Assembly: GCF_900103275.1 (NCBI RefSeq)
Contig: NZ_FNGP01000006.1
Location: 1 to 64,000, forward strand
Reading direction: 5' to 3'
Length of the DNA stretch: 64,000 nt
Source of the DNA: Tessaracoccus oleiagri
GTDB taxonomy: Bacteria; Actinomycetota; Actinomycetes; Propionibacteriales; Propionibacteriaceae
Of this stretch, positions 55,011 through 64,000 are shown piece by piece (the first letter of the stretch is position 1; each line of letters opens with the position of its first letter). The notes under the pieces were generated by a model that was not told the DNA's origin, made no database searches, and saw only the letters and a program-made list of their open reading frames with translations. A program made the translations under genes and the position numbers.

Positions 55011-55692
55011 GGGCGTCGGCGCCCGCCAGCTCGCGGAGGTACTCGCGATCGCCCATCAGCTCGAGGCGCCGCCACAGCATGCTGCCGGGGACGGCCTGGC
55101 TCGCGTGGGCGTCGATCGCGCGCAGCTGCGCCTCACGGACCACCTCGAGCGCGTAGTGCAGCTCGTCGGCCGGGTAGCCGCACAGCTGCGCACCGAACTC
55201 GTCCTCCAGCACCTCCGTGACGGCCTTGGGCAGCGCCCAGCCGAGCACGCGGATGCCGTGCGTCGCGGCAACCTTCAGCGCCACCTCGCTCGCCATCCGA
55301 TGGTCCGGGTGGCCCGTCACGCCGCTGCGGGGGTCGAACACGAGGATGAGGTCGGGCGCGACGCGCATGACCGAGGCCTGGATGCGGGCCTCGAGCTCCA
55401 GCGGGTCGATCGCCTCCAGCGCGCCGTCCGGGAAGTCCGCGAGCTCGACCTCGCGGACCCCCAACCGCTCCCCTGCGCGGCGCAGCTCCGCCTCGCGGAC
55501 TCTGCCCAGGTCCGGACGTGCGCCGAGCGTGGAAGCCTCGCCATGCGTGAGGCACAGCACGTCGACCTCCGCTCCGCGCTTCGTGAACTCGTGGATCACG
55601 GCCCCCAGCCCGAACGACTCGTCGTCCGGGTGGGCGACCACGGTCAGGACGCGCGTCGCGGCGCCGATGGTGCGTTCAAGTGTCTTCGCCAT
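54997..55692 (-). CDS. PIG-L family N-deacetylase
   Basis: 231 residues. The zinc-binding motifs AHPDDE (residues about 20-25) and HPDH (in GVTGHPDHRMASEVA) mark the LmbE/PIG-L family, which deacetylates N-acetylglucosamine-type substrates; relatives include MshB and mycothiol S-conjugate amidase Mca. Its length and motifs do not prove either. It is preceded by a leaderless TATAGT box and a perfect CsoR-like palindrome, so its expression is probably controlled by a metal, sulfur or aldehyde sensor. The 3' end overlaps thiQ. Confidence 0.88.
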   Translation of the reverse strand: MAKTLERTIGAATRVLTVVAHPDDESFGLGAVIHEFTKRGAEVDVLCLTHGEASTLGARPDLGRVREAELRRAGERLGVREVELADFPDGALEAIDPLELEARIQASVMRVAPDLILVFDPRSGVTGHPDHRMASEVALKVAATHGIRVLGWALPKAVTEVLEDEFGAQLCGYPADELHYALEVVREAQLRAIDAHASQAVPGSMLWRRLELMGDREYLRELAGADALMPA

Positions 55693-55698
55693 GACCCC

Positions 55699-55704
55699 AC
55701 TATA
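55699..55704 (-). promoter_or_regulatory. Leaderless -10 box TATAGT of the PIG-L gene
   Basis: TATAGT on the minus strand, 6 nt before ATG 55692. It overlaps the palindrome at 55701-55718. Confidence 0.65.
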
Positions 55705-55718
55705 CCCCCGGGGGTATA
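55701..55718. promoter_or_regulatory. Perfect 18-bp CsoR/RcnR-type palindrome
   Basis: TATACCCCCGGGGGTATA reads the same on both strands. This is the TACCC...GGGTA type operator used by CsoR, CstR and FrmR-like repressors. It covers the -10 box of the PIG-L gene, so binding would repress it. No CsoR-family gene is present in the window. Confidence 0.75.
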
Positions 55719-55725
55719 CGGCTTC

Positions 55726-57417
55726 TCAAGCGGGCCGGTCGCTCGCGCGCTTGGGAGTGTCCTTCTCGGCCTTACGCGCACGGCCACGGGTCCTGCGATC
55801 GGTCACGAGGATGTGCACGACGAGCGCCAGCCCCCCGATGGCCGCCGCGGCGAAGAAGACCAGCGCGACGGCCGGGTAGCCGAGCAGGCGGGGGCCGGCG
55901 TCGATGCGCGACATCAGGGCCGCGGCGACGGTCACGGCTGCGAGCACCAGGCCGACCGTGACCCGGTTGGCCACCTGATGCATCGTCTCGAGCAGCCGGT
56001 CCTCGTCGAGGGCGTTGATGCGGAACGTGAGTTCGCCGTTGCTGAGCGAGTCGAGGATCCGGTTGGCCCGTCGCGGCAGGCTCGCGGTGAACTCCTTGAG
56101 CTCCAGCGCGCCGGCGACCGCAGCCCCGGGCGAGATCGAGAACCCCGACTGGAGGATCGTGGTGACGTTGGCCCGGATTGCCTCCGCCGGCGCGAAGTCG
56201 GGGTCGAGGTGCTGCACGGCCTGGTCGAGGTTCAGGAGCGCCTTGCCGATCATCGTCATCTCGGCCGGCGGCCGCAGGCCGTGGGTCCCGGAGATCCGCG
56301 CCATCTGCACGAGCACGGTGCCGGCCTGCACGTCGTTGCCCAGCGAGAGTGCGCTCGAGACGAGGTGCGCGACGTCCTCACGGAAGGCGGCAGCGTCGTA
56401 GTCGCTCAGCGGGTGGCCCATGGACGCGAGCACGTTGGCCGCCTCGTCGCCGTCGCCCTCGCCGATGGCGAGCAGCAGGCGGACGAGCTGGGCGCGCACG
56501 CGCTTCGGCACCCGGACCACCATGCCGAGGTCGATGATCGCGAGCCGGCCGTCGGGCGTGACGAGCAGGTTGCCCGGGTGCGGATCGGCGTGCAGGTAAC
56601 CCTCGTTCAGCAGGGTGTCGAGGAAGAATCGGAACAGCGCGTCCGCCATCGCGGGGCCGTCGATGTCGAGCAGGTCGATCGGGCCGAGTTCGGTGACCTT
56701 GCGGCCGGGGATGAACTCCATGGTGAGGACCCGCGAGGTGCTGTAGTCGCGCACCGGCGCCGGCACGGTCAGCAGTTCCTCGTCCTCGACGAGCTCGCCG
56801 AACCGCTCGAGATGGGCGAGCTCCTTGCGGTAGTCCAGCTCGTCGGCGATCGAGCGCCGGAACTGGGCCAGCAGGTCGCCGGTGCCGATCCGCTCCCCGG
56901 CGGACGTGCGGCGGTCGATCAGCTCGGCGCCCTGGGCCAGCAGTGCCATGTCGGCGCGCACGGTCTCCCGGACCTCCGGCCGCTGCACCTTGACGACGAC
57001 GTCGCGCCCCGACTTCGTGTGGCCGCGGTGCACCTGACCGAGCGACGCGGCCGCCACCGGCTCGTCGTCGAAGCGGTCGAAGAGGTCCCCGACCTCGGCG
57101 CCGATCTCGTCGGCGATGATGCGGCGCACGTCGTCCGCGGGGATGGGGTCGACGTCGTCCTGGAGCCGCGAGAGCGCGGCGGTGTACGCCTCGGGGAGCA
57201 GGTCGTGGCGCGTGGAGAGGAGTTGGCCGAGCTTCACGTAGGTCGGGCCCATGGCCTCCAGGTCGGAGGCCAGGCTTTCCGGTCCCGGCCCCTTGGCGTC
57301 CGCCTGCTCCTCCTCGACGAGGAACTCGTCGGCCTCCCCCGTGCTCAGGATGCCGGCCCCGCCGTAACGGGCCAACAGCTTCACCAGGTCCGCGACCCGC
57401 GTCACTTTCTCGCGCAT
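55726..57417 (-). CDS. ABC1/UbiB-family atypical kinase
   Basis: 563 residues. The KxGQ motif (YVKLGQLLSTR), the VQRPEVRETV lysine segment, HADPHPGNLLV and IDLGM are all present, and two helices close the C-terminus (VTVGLVLAAVTVAAALM, AVALVFFAAAAIGGLALVV), as in AarF/UbiB proteins. They support quinone or isoprenoid lipid metabolism. In actinobacteria the target is likely menaquinone-related, but this is inference. Leaderless promoter at 57424-57429. Confidence 0.93.
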   Translation of the reverse strand: MREKVTRVADLVKLLARYGGAGILSTGEADEFLVEEEQADAKGPGPESLASDLEAMGPTYVKLGQLLSTRHDLLPEAYTAALSRLQDDVDPIPADDVRRIIADEIGAEVGDLFDRFDDEPVAAASLGQVHRGHTKSGRDVVVKVQRPEVRETVRADMALLAQGAELIDRRTSAGERIGTGDLLAQFRRSIADELDYRKELAHLERFGELVEDEELLTVPAPVRDYSTSRVLTMEFIPGRKVTELGPIDLLDIDGPAMADALFRFFLDTLLNEGYLHADPHPGNLLVTPDGRLAIIDLGMVVRVPKRVRAQLVRLLLAIGEGDGDEAANVLASMGHPLSDYDAAAFREDVAHLVSSALSLGNDVQAGTVLVQMARISGTHGLRPPAEMTMIGKALLNLDQAVQHLDPDFAPAEAIRANVTTILQSGFSISPGAAVAGALELKEFTASLPRRANRILDSLSNGELTFRINALDEDRLLETMHQVANRVTVGLVLAAVTVAAALMSRIDAGPRLLGYPAVALVFFAAAAIGGLALVVHILVTDRRTRGRARKAEKDTPKRASDRPA

Positions 57418-57423
57418 GCCCCC

Positions 57424-57429
57424 ACCCTA
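57424..57429 (-). promoter_or_regulatory. Leaderless -10 box TAGGGT of the ABC1 kinase
   Basis: TAGGGT on the minus strand, 6 nt before ATG 57417. Confidence 0.55.
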
Positions 57430-57442
57430 GGGGCTGACGCGA

Positions 57443-57480
57443 CGAGGCGGCGCCCTCCTCGAAAGGAGAGCGCCGCCTCG
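57443..57480 (-). terminator. clpC terminator hairpin
   Basis: An 11-bp perfect stem (57443-57453 with 57470-57480) plus an inner CTCC/GGAG pairing lies 18 nt after the clpC stop on the minus strand. Confidence 0.8.
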
Positions 57481-57498
57481 GTCAGTGGTGGCCGGGTG

Positions 57499-59997
<2,499 letters not shown>

Positions 59998-60088
59998 CCA
60001 TTCCTCCTATTGGCTGTCGCCAAGCTTACCCGCCATCGAACGACGACCGGATTCTCTGACTGCGAACGCGACAGCCCCAGGACGGACC

Positions 60089-60445
60089 TCAGTGCGCGGC
60101 GGCGTACGCCTCCATGACCTCGCGGGGGATGCGCCCGCGCTCGGAGACCTCGAGTCCCTTGTCCGCGGCCCAGCGACGGACGTCCTGCGGCCGGGCGCCG
60201 CCACCGGCCGCCGGCGCTGCCGACGAGCGGCTCGAACCGCTCCTGCCGCGGCCACCGCGACGGGTGCTCCCCCCGACCCTGCGCGCATTGTCGACGAAGT
60301 CCGCCACGGCGTCATTGAACTTCTGGATATTGGCCTCGCTGAGGTCGATCTCGTAGCTCACGCCCTCGATGCCGAATTCGAATGTGCGGGTGGCCGACGA
60401 GCCGTCAATGTCGTCGATGAGGGTGACTTCAACCTTGCGTGCCAT
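60089..60445 (-). CDS. lsr2: Lsr2 family nucleoid-associated protein
   Basis: 118 residues. N-terminal dimerisation domain (VEVTLIDDIDGSSATRTFEF, YEIDLSEANIQKFNDAVADF), a Gly/Ser/Arg linker and the C-terminal AT-hook-like RGR segment (RPQDVRRWAADKGLEV, SERGRIPREVMEAY). It binds AT-rich DNA and silences acquired genes. ATG 60445 follows GGAAGG. It lies upstream of clpC on the same strand and divergent from the NuoD-like gene. Confidence 0.95.
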   Translation of the reverse strand: MARKVEVTLIDDIDGSSATRTFEFGIEGVSYEIDLSEANIQKFNDAVADFVDNARRVGGSTRRGGRGRSGSSRSSAAPAAGGGARPQDVRRWAADKGLEVSERGRIPREVMEAYAAAH

Positions 60446-60522
60446 TGAAATGCCTTCCAGTATTGGTGCTGTGTAACGGTAAGATACACGCACGAACTAT
60501 TCACCGAAAGACCGGATCGCCA

Positions 60523-61611
60523 TTGTCCTCGAGAAATTTCTGCATCGGCGCCCTGGCCCTCCCGGATTTCGAACACATCTCACTGGGCCCCCGTCATCCG
60601 TCCACGGCCGGCTTCATTGCAGGTAGCGGGAGCGTCGTCGAGGGAATGTGGACGGGAATTGATATTCGGCCCGGATATGGCCATCGCGCGGCGGAAAAGC
60701 TATTCGAGGTCCGCGATTATCGCACGGCGATCATGCTGGCCGACCGGCACGATTGGCTGTCGGCGTTCAGCGGCGAACTCGTCGTCACGATGACGATCGA
60801 AAGCGCGATGCGGCTCACGCCCCCGCCGCGGGCGGTCATGCTGCGCACGATGCTCGCCGAAGTGGGCCGCATCCACAGCCACCTCTCCTTCCTCAGCTAC
60901 CTCACCGACGACCCCCAGCGGCTCTGGTCCGTCGTCGACCGGATCAGGGAGGCGCTCCTCGACTGGTCGGGCAACCGTGTCCATCCCATGCTCAACCGCG
61001 TGGGCGGGCTCTCGGCCGACCTGCCCGCGGGCTGGCGCCTCCCCCTCGACGACGTGCGCCGGCTCGCCGACGACCTGGAGCGGCGCCTGGAGGCTGACGG
61101 GCGCTTCCGGGGGCTCGCGGTCCTCGACCGCGGGGACTGCCTGGCGTTCGGCCTGTCGGGGCCCGTGGCGCGCGCCGCCGGGCTCGACCTGGACCGTCGC
61201 CGCTCCGGCTACTTGGCCTACGACGAGGTGTTCTCCCCCGCGCCCACCCGGGCCGAGGGCGACGGCCACGCGCGCCTGGCGGTGCTGGTCGACGAACTGC
61301 GCACGTCGAGCGACATGGTGGAACGGCTGCTCGCCCGTGCCGCCGGCACCCCCGGGGAGGTGGGGATCCGGCTCGCCCGGCGCCTCAAGGTGCCGGAGGG
61401 CGAGCACTGGTCCGAGCTCGAGGCGCCGTGGGGCATCGCCGGCAGCCTGCTCGTGTCGAGGGGCGGCTCCACGCCGTGGCGCCTGGCGCTGCGGACCCCG
61501 TCGTTCGCGAACCTCTCCGCCCTCGGCCGCGCGCTCGAGGGCACCCCGGAGACGGCGATCGCCGACGCCGTGGCCACGATCGGCTACAGCGTCGGCGACG
61601 CGGACAAGTGA
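60523..61611 (+). CDS. Lone NuoD-like (NADH dehydrogenase 49-kDa/[NiFe] hydrogenase large-subunit fold) protein
   Basis: 362 residues from TTG 60523. The start of the match, ISLGPRHPSTAGFIAGSGS, and the following IRPGYGHRAAEKLFEVRDY and DRHDWLSAFSGELVVTMTIE mirror NuoD (GPQHPSTHG, HRGxEK, YxxRxDYxS). The middle (RVHPMLNRVGGLSADLP) keeps the NRVGG-like segment. No nuo genes are nearby and no nickel-binding cysteines are seen. A longer form from ATG 60439 would run into the lsr2 start region and is less likely. Role unknown; perhaps an accessory respiratory protein. Confidence 0.7.
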   Translation: MSSRNFCIGALALPDFEHISLGPRHPSTAGFIAGSGSVVEGMWTGIDIRPGYGHRAAEKLFEVRDYRTAIMLADRHDWLSAFSGELVVTMTIESAMRLTPPPRAVMLRTMLAEVGRIHSHLSFLSYLTDDPQRLWSVVDRIREALLDWSGNRVHPMLNRVGGLSADLPAGWRLPLDDVRRLADDLERRLEADGRFRGLAVLDRGDCLAFGLSGPVARAAGLDLDRRRSGYLAYDEVFSPAPTRAEGDGHARLAVLVDELRTSSDMVERLLARAAGTPGEVGIRLARRLKVPEGEHWSELEAPWGIAGSLLVSRGGSTPWRLALRTPSFANLSALGRALEGTPETAIADAVATIGYSVGDADK

Positions 61612-61620
61612 GGGAGCGGC

Positions 61621-62259
61621 TCAGGCGTGCTTGCGCAGCGGCGCGTCCAGTTCGTCGATGTTGACCATCCGGATGTCGACCAGCGTGGGGTGCTCGTCGT
61701 CGCCCCAGATGTCCTCCACCGAGGGGCTCGGGCGGTCCGGGACGAGCTCGATGATGCGGGACTCCTCGGCCTCGCGCTCCTCCGCGCCGCGGAGCTGCTG
61801 CTCCAGCTCGGCGATGCGCGCGTTCAGCGCCTCCACTCGAGCCTGCCGCTCGGCGACCTCACCGCGGAGCCATGCGGCGTTGCCGCGCATCGTGCTGAGC
61901 TCGGACCGCGCGGCGGCGAGCTGGGAGCGGAGCTGGGTGATGACGGAGTTGAGGCTGGCGGCCCGCTGGTTGAAGCGGTCGATCATCGCGACGGAGTCGG
62001 CGTGGTGGCGCTCGGCGGCGGCGGTGCGCAGCTCGACCTCGTGGCGGAGCTCACGGGCGTGCTCCTCCTGGAGCCGCTTGATCTGGGCGAAGGAGACGAC
62101 GAGCGCGACCACCGCCATGGCGATGGCCACCACGACACCGGCGCGCACGACCCAGATGCTGCCGAAGAGGGACGCGAGGGCCGCTGCGGAACCCACGGTG
62201 AGGATGATGAGCGCAGCATTACGCTCCGATGAATTTGGTGCTACCCGACGACCTGCCAT
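61621..62259 (-). CDS. Membrane-anchored coiled-coil protein
   Basis: 212 residues. Two hydrophobic helices (about 15-35 and 40-58), then a long coiled coil (about 60-165; SVITQLRSQLAAARSEL, EVAERQARVEALNARIAELE) and an acidic tail (VEDIWGDDEHPTLV). I do not recognise a family. It may tether a cytoplasmic partner to the membrane or act in cell division. Leaderless promoter at 62267-62272. Confidence 0.8.
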   Translation of the reverse strand: MAGRRVAPNSSERNAALIILTVGSAAALASLFGSIWVVRAGVVVAIAMAVVALVVSFAQIKRLQEEHARELRHEVELRTAAAERHHADSVAMIDRFNQRAASLNSVITQLRSQLAAARSELSTMRGNAAWLRGEVAERQARVEALNARIAELEQQLRGAEEREAEESRIIELVPDRPSPSVEDIWGDDEHPTLVDIRMVNIDELDAPLRKHA

Positions 62260-62266
62260 GAGGGGG

Positions 62267-62272
62267 ATTCTA
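62267..62272 (-). promoter_or_regulatory. Leaderless -10 box TAGAAT
   Basis: TAGAAT on the minus strand, 7 nt before ATG 62259. Confidence 0.6.
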
Positions 62273-62286
62273 TAAGGTCGTTCGAA

Positions 62287-62775
62287 TTACGACGGGGACC
62301 CTTCAGCGTGTCGCTCATCTTGGGTGTCGTCCGGCGGGTCCTTGATCACCAATTGGCGCTCGATGAGCGACCCGGCCAACGCCATGACCAGCGCGGCGAT
62401 GATCGTGCCCGAGCCCTGGACGACCCGCTGCAGCGGGGTGGAGGCGGACATGGCGGGCAGGTACTTCATTACGTAGACGGCGTGCGCACCGGCCAGCACC
62501 GCCCCCGTCACGATCAGCGACTTCGCCGTCACGAGGGCGATGAACGCCTCCTGCGAGCCCAACCGCCGCTCCTCGCGGCGCTTCGGGAGCAGCGCGGCGT
62601 AGATGATGCCGCCGACGCCGAGTGCACCCAGCACGATGGGCACCGTCCACGGGACGACCGGCGGGTACTCGGCGAGCGCGTCGTAGAGGGACAGGAGCAG
62701 CCAGCTCACGAGGGCCCCCGCCAGCACCGCGATGACGGTCTGGCGCGGGCTCGTCAGGGAGAGCTTGTTTCTCAA
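62287..62775 (-). CDS. DUF3180 membrane protein
   Basis: 162 residues, four helices (VIAVLAGALVSWLLLSLY, VPIVLGALGVGGIIYAALLP, SLIVTGAVLAGAHAVYV, TIIAALVMALAGSLI). The TTG start at 62775 overlaps the folK stop as TTGA. DUF3180 genes follow folK in many actinobacteria; the function is unknown. Confidence 0.88.
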   Translation of the reverse strand: MRNKLSLTSPRQTVIAVLAGALVSWLLLSLYDALAEYPPVVPWTVPIVLGALGVGGIIYAALLPKRREERRLGSQEAFIALVTAKSLIVTGAVLAGAHAVYVMKYLPAMSASTPLQRVVQGSGTIIAALVMALAGSLIERQLVIKDPPDDTQDERHAEGSPS

Positions 62776-63335
62776 AAGCCTGTCGGGGCGATGATGACGA
62801 TGTCGTCGCGGCGGACGATGCCCTCGGTGTCCACGTCCTCGACGAGGTCCGCGATGGGGCCGTGGCCCTCGAGTTCGGCATTGGGATCGATGTCCAGCCA
62901 CGGGACGAGGACGAAGCCGCGCTCGTGGGCGTGGGGGTGGGGAAGCTCGATGTCACCCTCCGACACCCGGCGGCCCACCATGACGATGTCGATGTCGAGC
63001 GTTCGCGGACCGCCCGGGACGTCGCGTTCGCGGCCGAAGTTCTCCTCGATGGCCAGCGCCCGGTCGAGGAGGGTCAGCGGCTCCATCGTGGATTCGGCGA
63101 CGATCACCATGTTCAGGAAATTGGGCTGGTCGGGCACGTCACCCCAGGGCGCCGTCTCGTAGACGGGCGAGACGTCGACGAGCATCAGTCCGGGCGTCTC
63201 GGCGAGGAAATCGGTGGCCTGCTGGAGAATGGCCGCCGAATCTCCCTGATTCGATCCCAGGCTGAACACGACCTTTGAAATGGGACGCAGGTTGCCGAGG
63301 GTGTCGACGTCGATATCGAAGGGACCGTTAGACAT
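62772..63335 (-). CDS. folK: 2-amino-4-hydroxy-6-hydroxymethyldihydropteridine pyrophosphokinase
   Basis: 187 residues. FSLGSNQGD near the start, the PRTLDIDIVM metal-binding segment and PHPHAHERGFVLVPW are present. It phosphorylates the pterin before DHPS. The N-terminal 20 residues are an extension. It starts 2 nt after folB and has an AGGAG ribosome site inside the folB end. Confidence 0.95.
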   Translation of the reverse strand: MSNGPFDIDVDTLGNLRPISKVVFSLGSNQGDSAAILQQATDFLAETPGLMLVDVSPVYETAPWGDVPDQPNFLNMVIVAESTMEPLTLLDRALAIEENFGRERDVPGGPRTLDIDIVMVGRRVSEGDIELPHPHAHERGFVLVPWLDIDPNAELEGHGPIADLVEDVDTEGIVRRDDIVIIAPTGF

Positions 63336-63337
63336 TT

Positions 63338-63700
63338 CTATCTACTCCTAGTGATGGTGACAGCCACGTCCGTGAACTTGTGGGCGATCGGCGCGTCGGG
63401 TTTGTGCACAGTCACCCGGACGGACTGGGCCATGGCCTGGCTCTTCAGGATTCCGGTCGCGATCTGGCTGGCGAGGGACTCGATGAGCTGCACGGGCTCG
63501 GATTCGATGACTCCGACGACCAGGTCGGCCACCGCGGAATAGTCGATCGTGGCGTCGAGGTCGTCGTGGCTCGGGAGTGTCGGCACGGCGAGTTCCACGT
63601 CGACCACGAAGTCCTGCCCGTTCGCGCGCTCGTCGGGGAACACGCCGTGGAATCCACGCGCGGTCAGGCCTGTGATCGTGATGGTGTCGATGGCGTTCAC
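63338..63700 (-). CDS. folB: Dihydroneopterin aldolase
   Basis: 120 residues: ITGLTARGFHGVFPDERANGQDFVVDVEL, with the catalytic Glu-rich and lysine regions (VTVHKPDAPI). It cleaves dihydroneopterin in folate synthesis. Followed closely by folK. Confidence 0.95.
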   Translation of the reverse strand: MNAIDTITITGLTARGFHGVFPDERANGQDFVVDVELAVPTLPSHDDLDATIDYSAVADLVVGVIESEPVQLIESLASQIATGILKSQAMAQSVRVTVHKPDAPIAHKFTDVAVTITRSR

Positions 63701-63756
63701 CTTTGCCCTGGGTGCTGTGACGTCTGGGAGTCTAGCGGAGTCCCGTCAGGAGTTTT

Positions 63757-64000
63757 TCACCGGGACCGCAGCTTCGACCCGACGAACACGCCGTCGAGCT
63801 GCAGTGCCACGTCGTGCGTCCGGACCGCCCAGGCGCCGTGCCACGCGGACCATGCGGTCACCATCGCGGTCGCGACGTCCCGGTCCCGAGCTCCCGCCAG
63901 GAACCGCTTCCGGGAGGCGCCGACGAGGACGCGATGGCCCAGCGCCTGGAACTCGTCGAGCCGGCGCAGCAGTTCCCAGTTGTGTCCGCCGGTCTTCGAG
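63757..64000 (-). CDS. folP: Dihydropteroate synthase, C-terminal part (cut by window edge)
   Basis: The frame, open to the window end, encodes 80 residues ending at TGA 63757. KTGGHNWELLRRL, VGASRKRFLAG and AVRTHDVALQLDG match the last third of DHPS (the SRK and RxHD motifs). The N-terminus lies beyond base 64000. It is the upstream member of folP-folB-folK. Confidence 0.92.
   Translation of the reverse strand, partial: SKTGGHNWELLRRLDEFQALGHRVLVGASRKRFLAGARDRDVATAMVTAWSAWHGAWAVRTHDVALQLDGVFVGSKLRSR

Noticed and set aside
60439-60522. Upstream ATG start for the NuoD-like gene
   Set aside because: The added 28 residues do not resemble NuoD and would overlap the lsr2 start and promoter; TTG 60523 is preferred but not proven.

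Overview
The window is high-GC DNA from an actinobacterium. Mycothiol genes (mshD, mtr), Lsr2, an actinobacterial-type fused PutA, the 33-residue ribosomal protein bS22, a Streptomyces-style PHO box (two GTTCACC units 11 bp apart) and many leaderless promoters all point that way. Gene content and order (pst operon, ppk1-mutT1, folP-folB-folK-DUF3180, clpC-lsr2) fit the Propionibacteriaceae or relatives; this placement is inference, since no marker such as 16S rRNA is present. No tRNA, rRNA, insertion sequence, phage gene or CRISPR array was seen. No intergenic gap exceeds about 200 bases, so the chromosome looks compact and stable.

Layout. 1-8634 is a cell-surface polysaccharide locus: a secreted beta-helix protein (cut by the window edge), an acetyltransferase coupled to an FrhB-like iron-sulfur protein, a Wzz-like protein, two glycosyltransferases, a polysaccharide deacetylase and the polyprenyl-phosphate sugar transferase that would start the repeat unit. 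8649-14879 holds a CPBP protease facing a winged-helix regulator across a shared palindrome, a small monooxygenase, typA, an HD/membrane gene pair, satD and trhO. 14930-21260 holds putA, tpx, and an operon of a 41-residue membrane protein, a nitrobindin-type protein and ygfZ, plus a membrane-anchored lectin-like protein. 21336-29520 is a phosphate block: mshD-ppk1-mutT1 (translationally coupled) and pstSCAB behind a PHO box. 29631-33078 has mtr with a GH3 lipoprotein, and an SDR enzyme.

33079-38851 is a six-gene operon (histidine phosphatase, tlpA, ccdA, resB, ccsB, and an unusual membrane protein with a sigma-factor-like N-terminus plus GerMN and Gmad2 domains), devoted to System II cytochrome c maturation. 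38862-42681 carries asd-proC, bS22, a glutaredoxin and hemD. 42736-45190 is an operon of a TIM-barrel epimerase, a stand-alone proline dehydrogenase and a CPBP protein. 45260-51325 has a VOC protein, a uridine-kinase-like protein, radA, a HEAT-repeat protein, a Tat-type lipoprotein and disA. 51336-55010 is a TPP-riboswitch-controlled thiamine ABC transporter (thiBPQ). 54997-64000 has a PIG-L deacetylase behind a perfect CsoR-like palindrome, an ABC1 kinase, clpC, lsr2, a lone NuoD-like protein, a coiled-coil membrane protein and the folate cluster folP-folB-folK-DUF3180.

Two genome-scale habits stand out. At least fourteen genes have a TANNNT hexamer exactly 6 or 7 nt before the start codon, the signature of leaderless transcription, and in three cases the TAG stop codon of the upstream gene forms the first three bases of that hexamer. 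Second, most operons are joined by 4-nt ATGA/GTGA/TTGA overlaps, and several convergent genes abut or overlap with no visible terminator.
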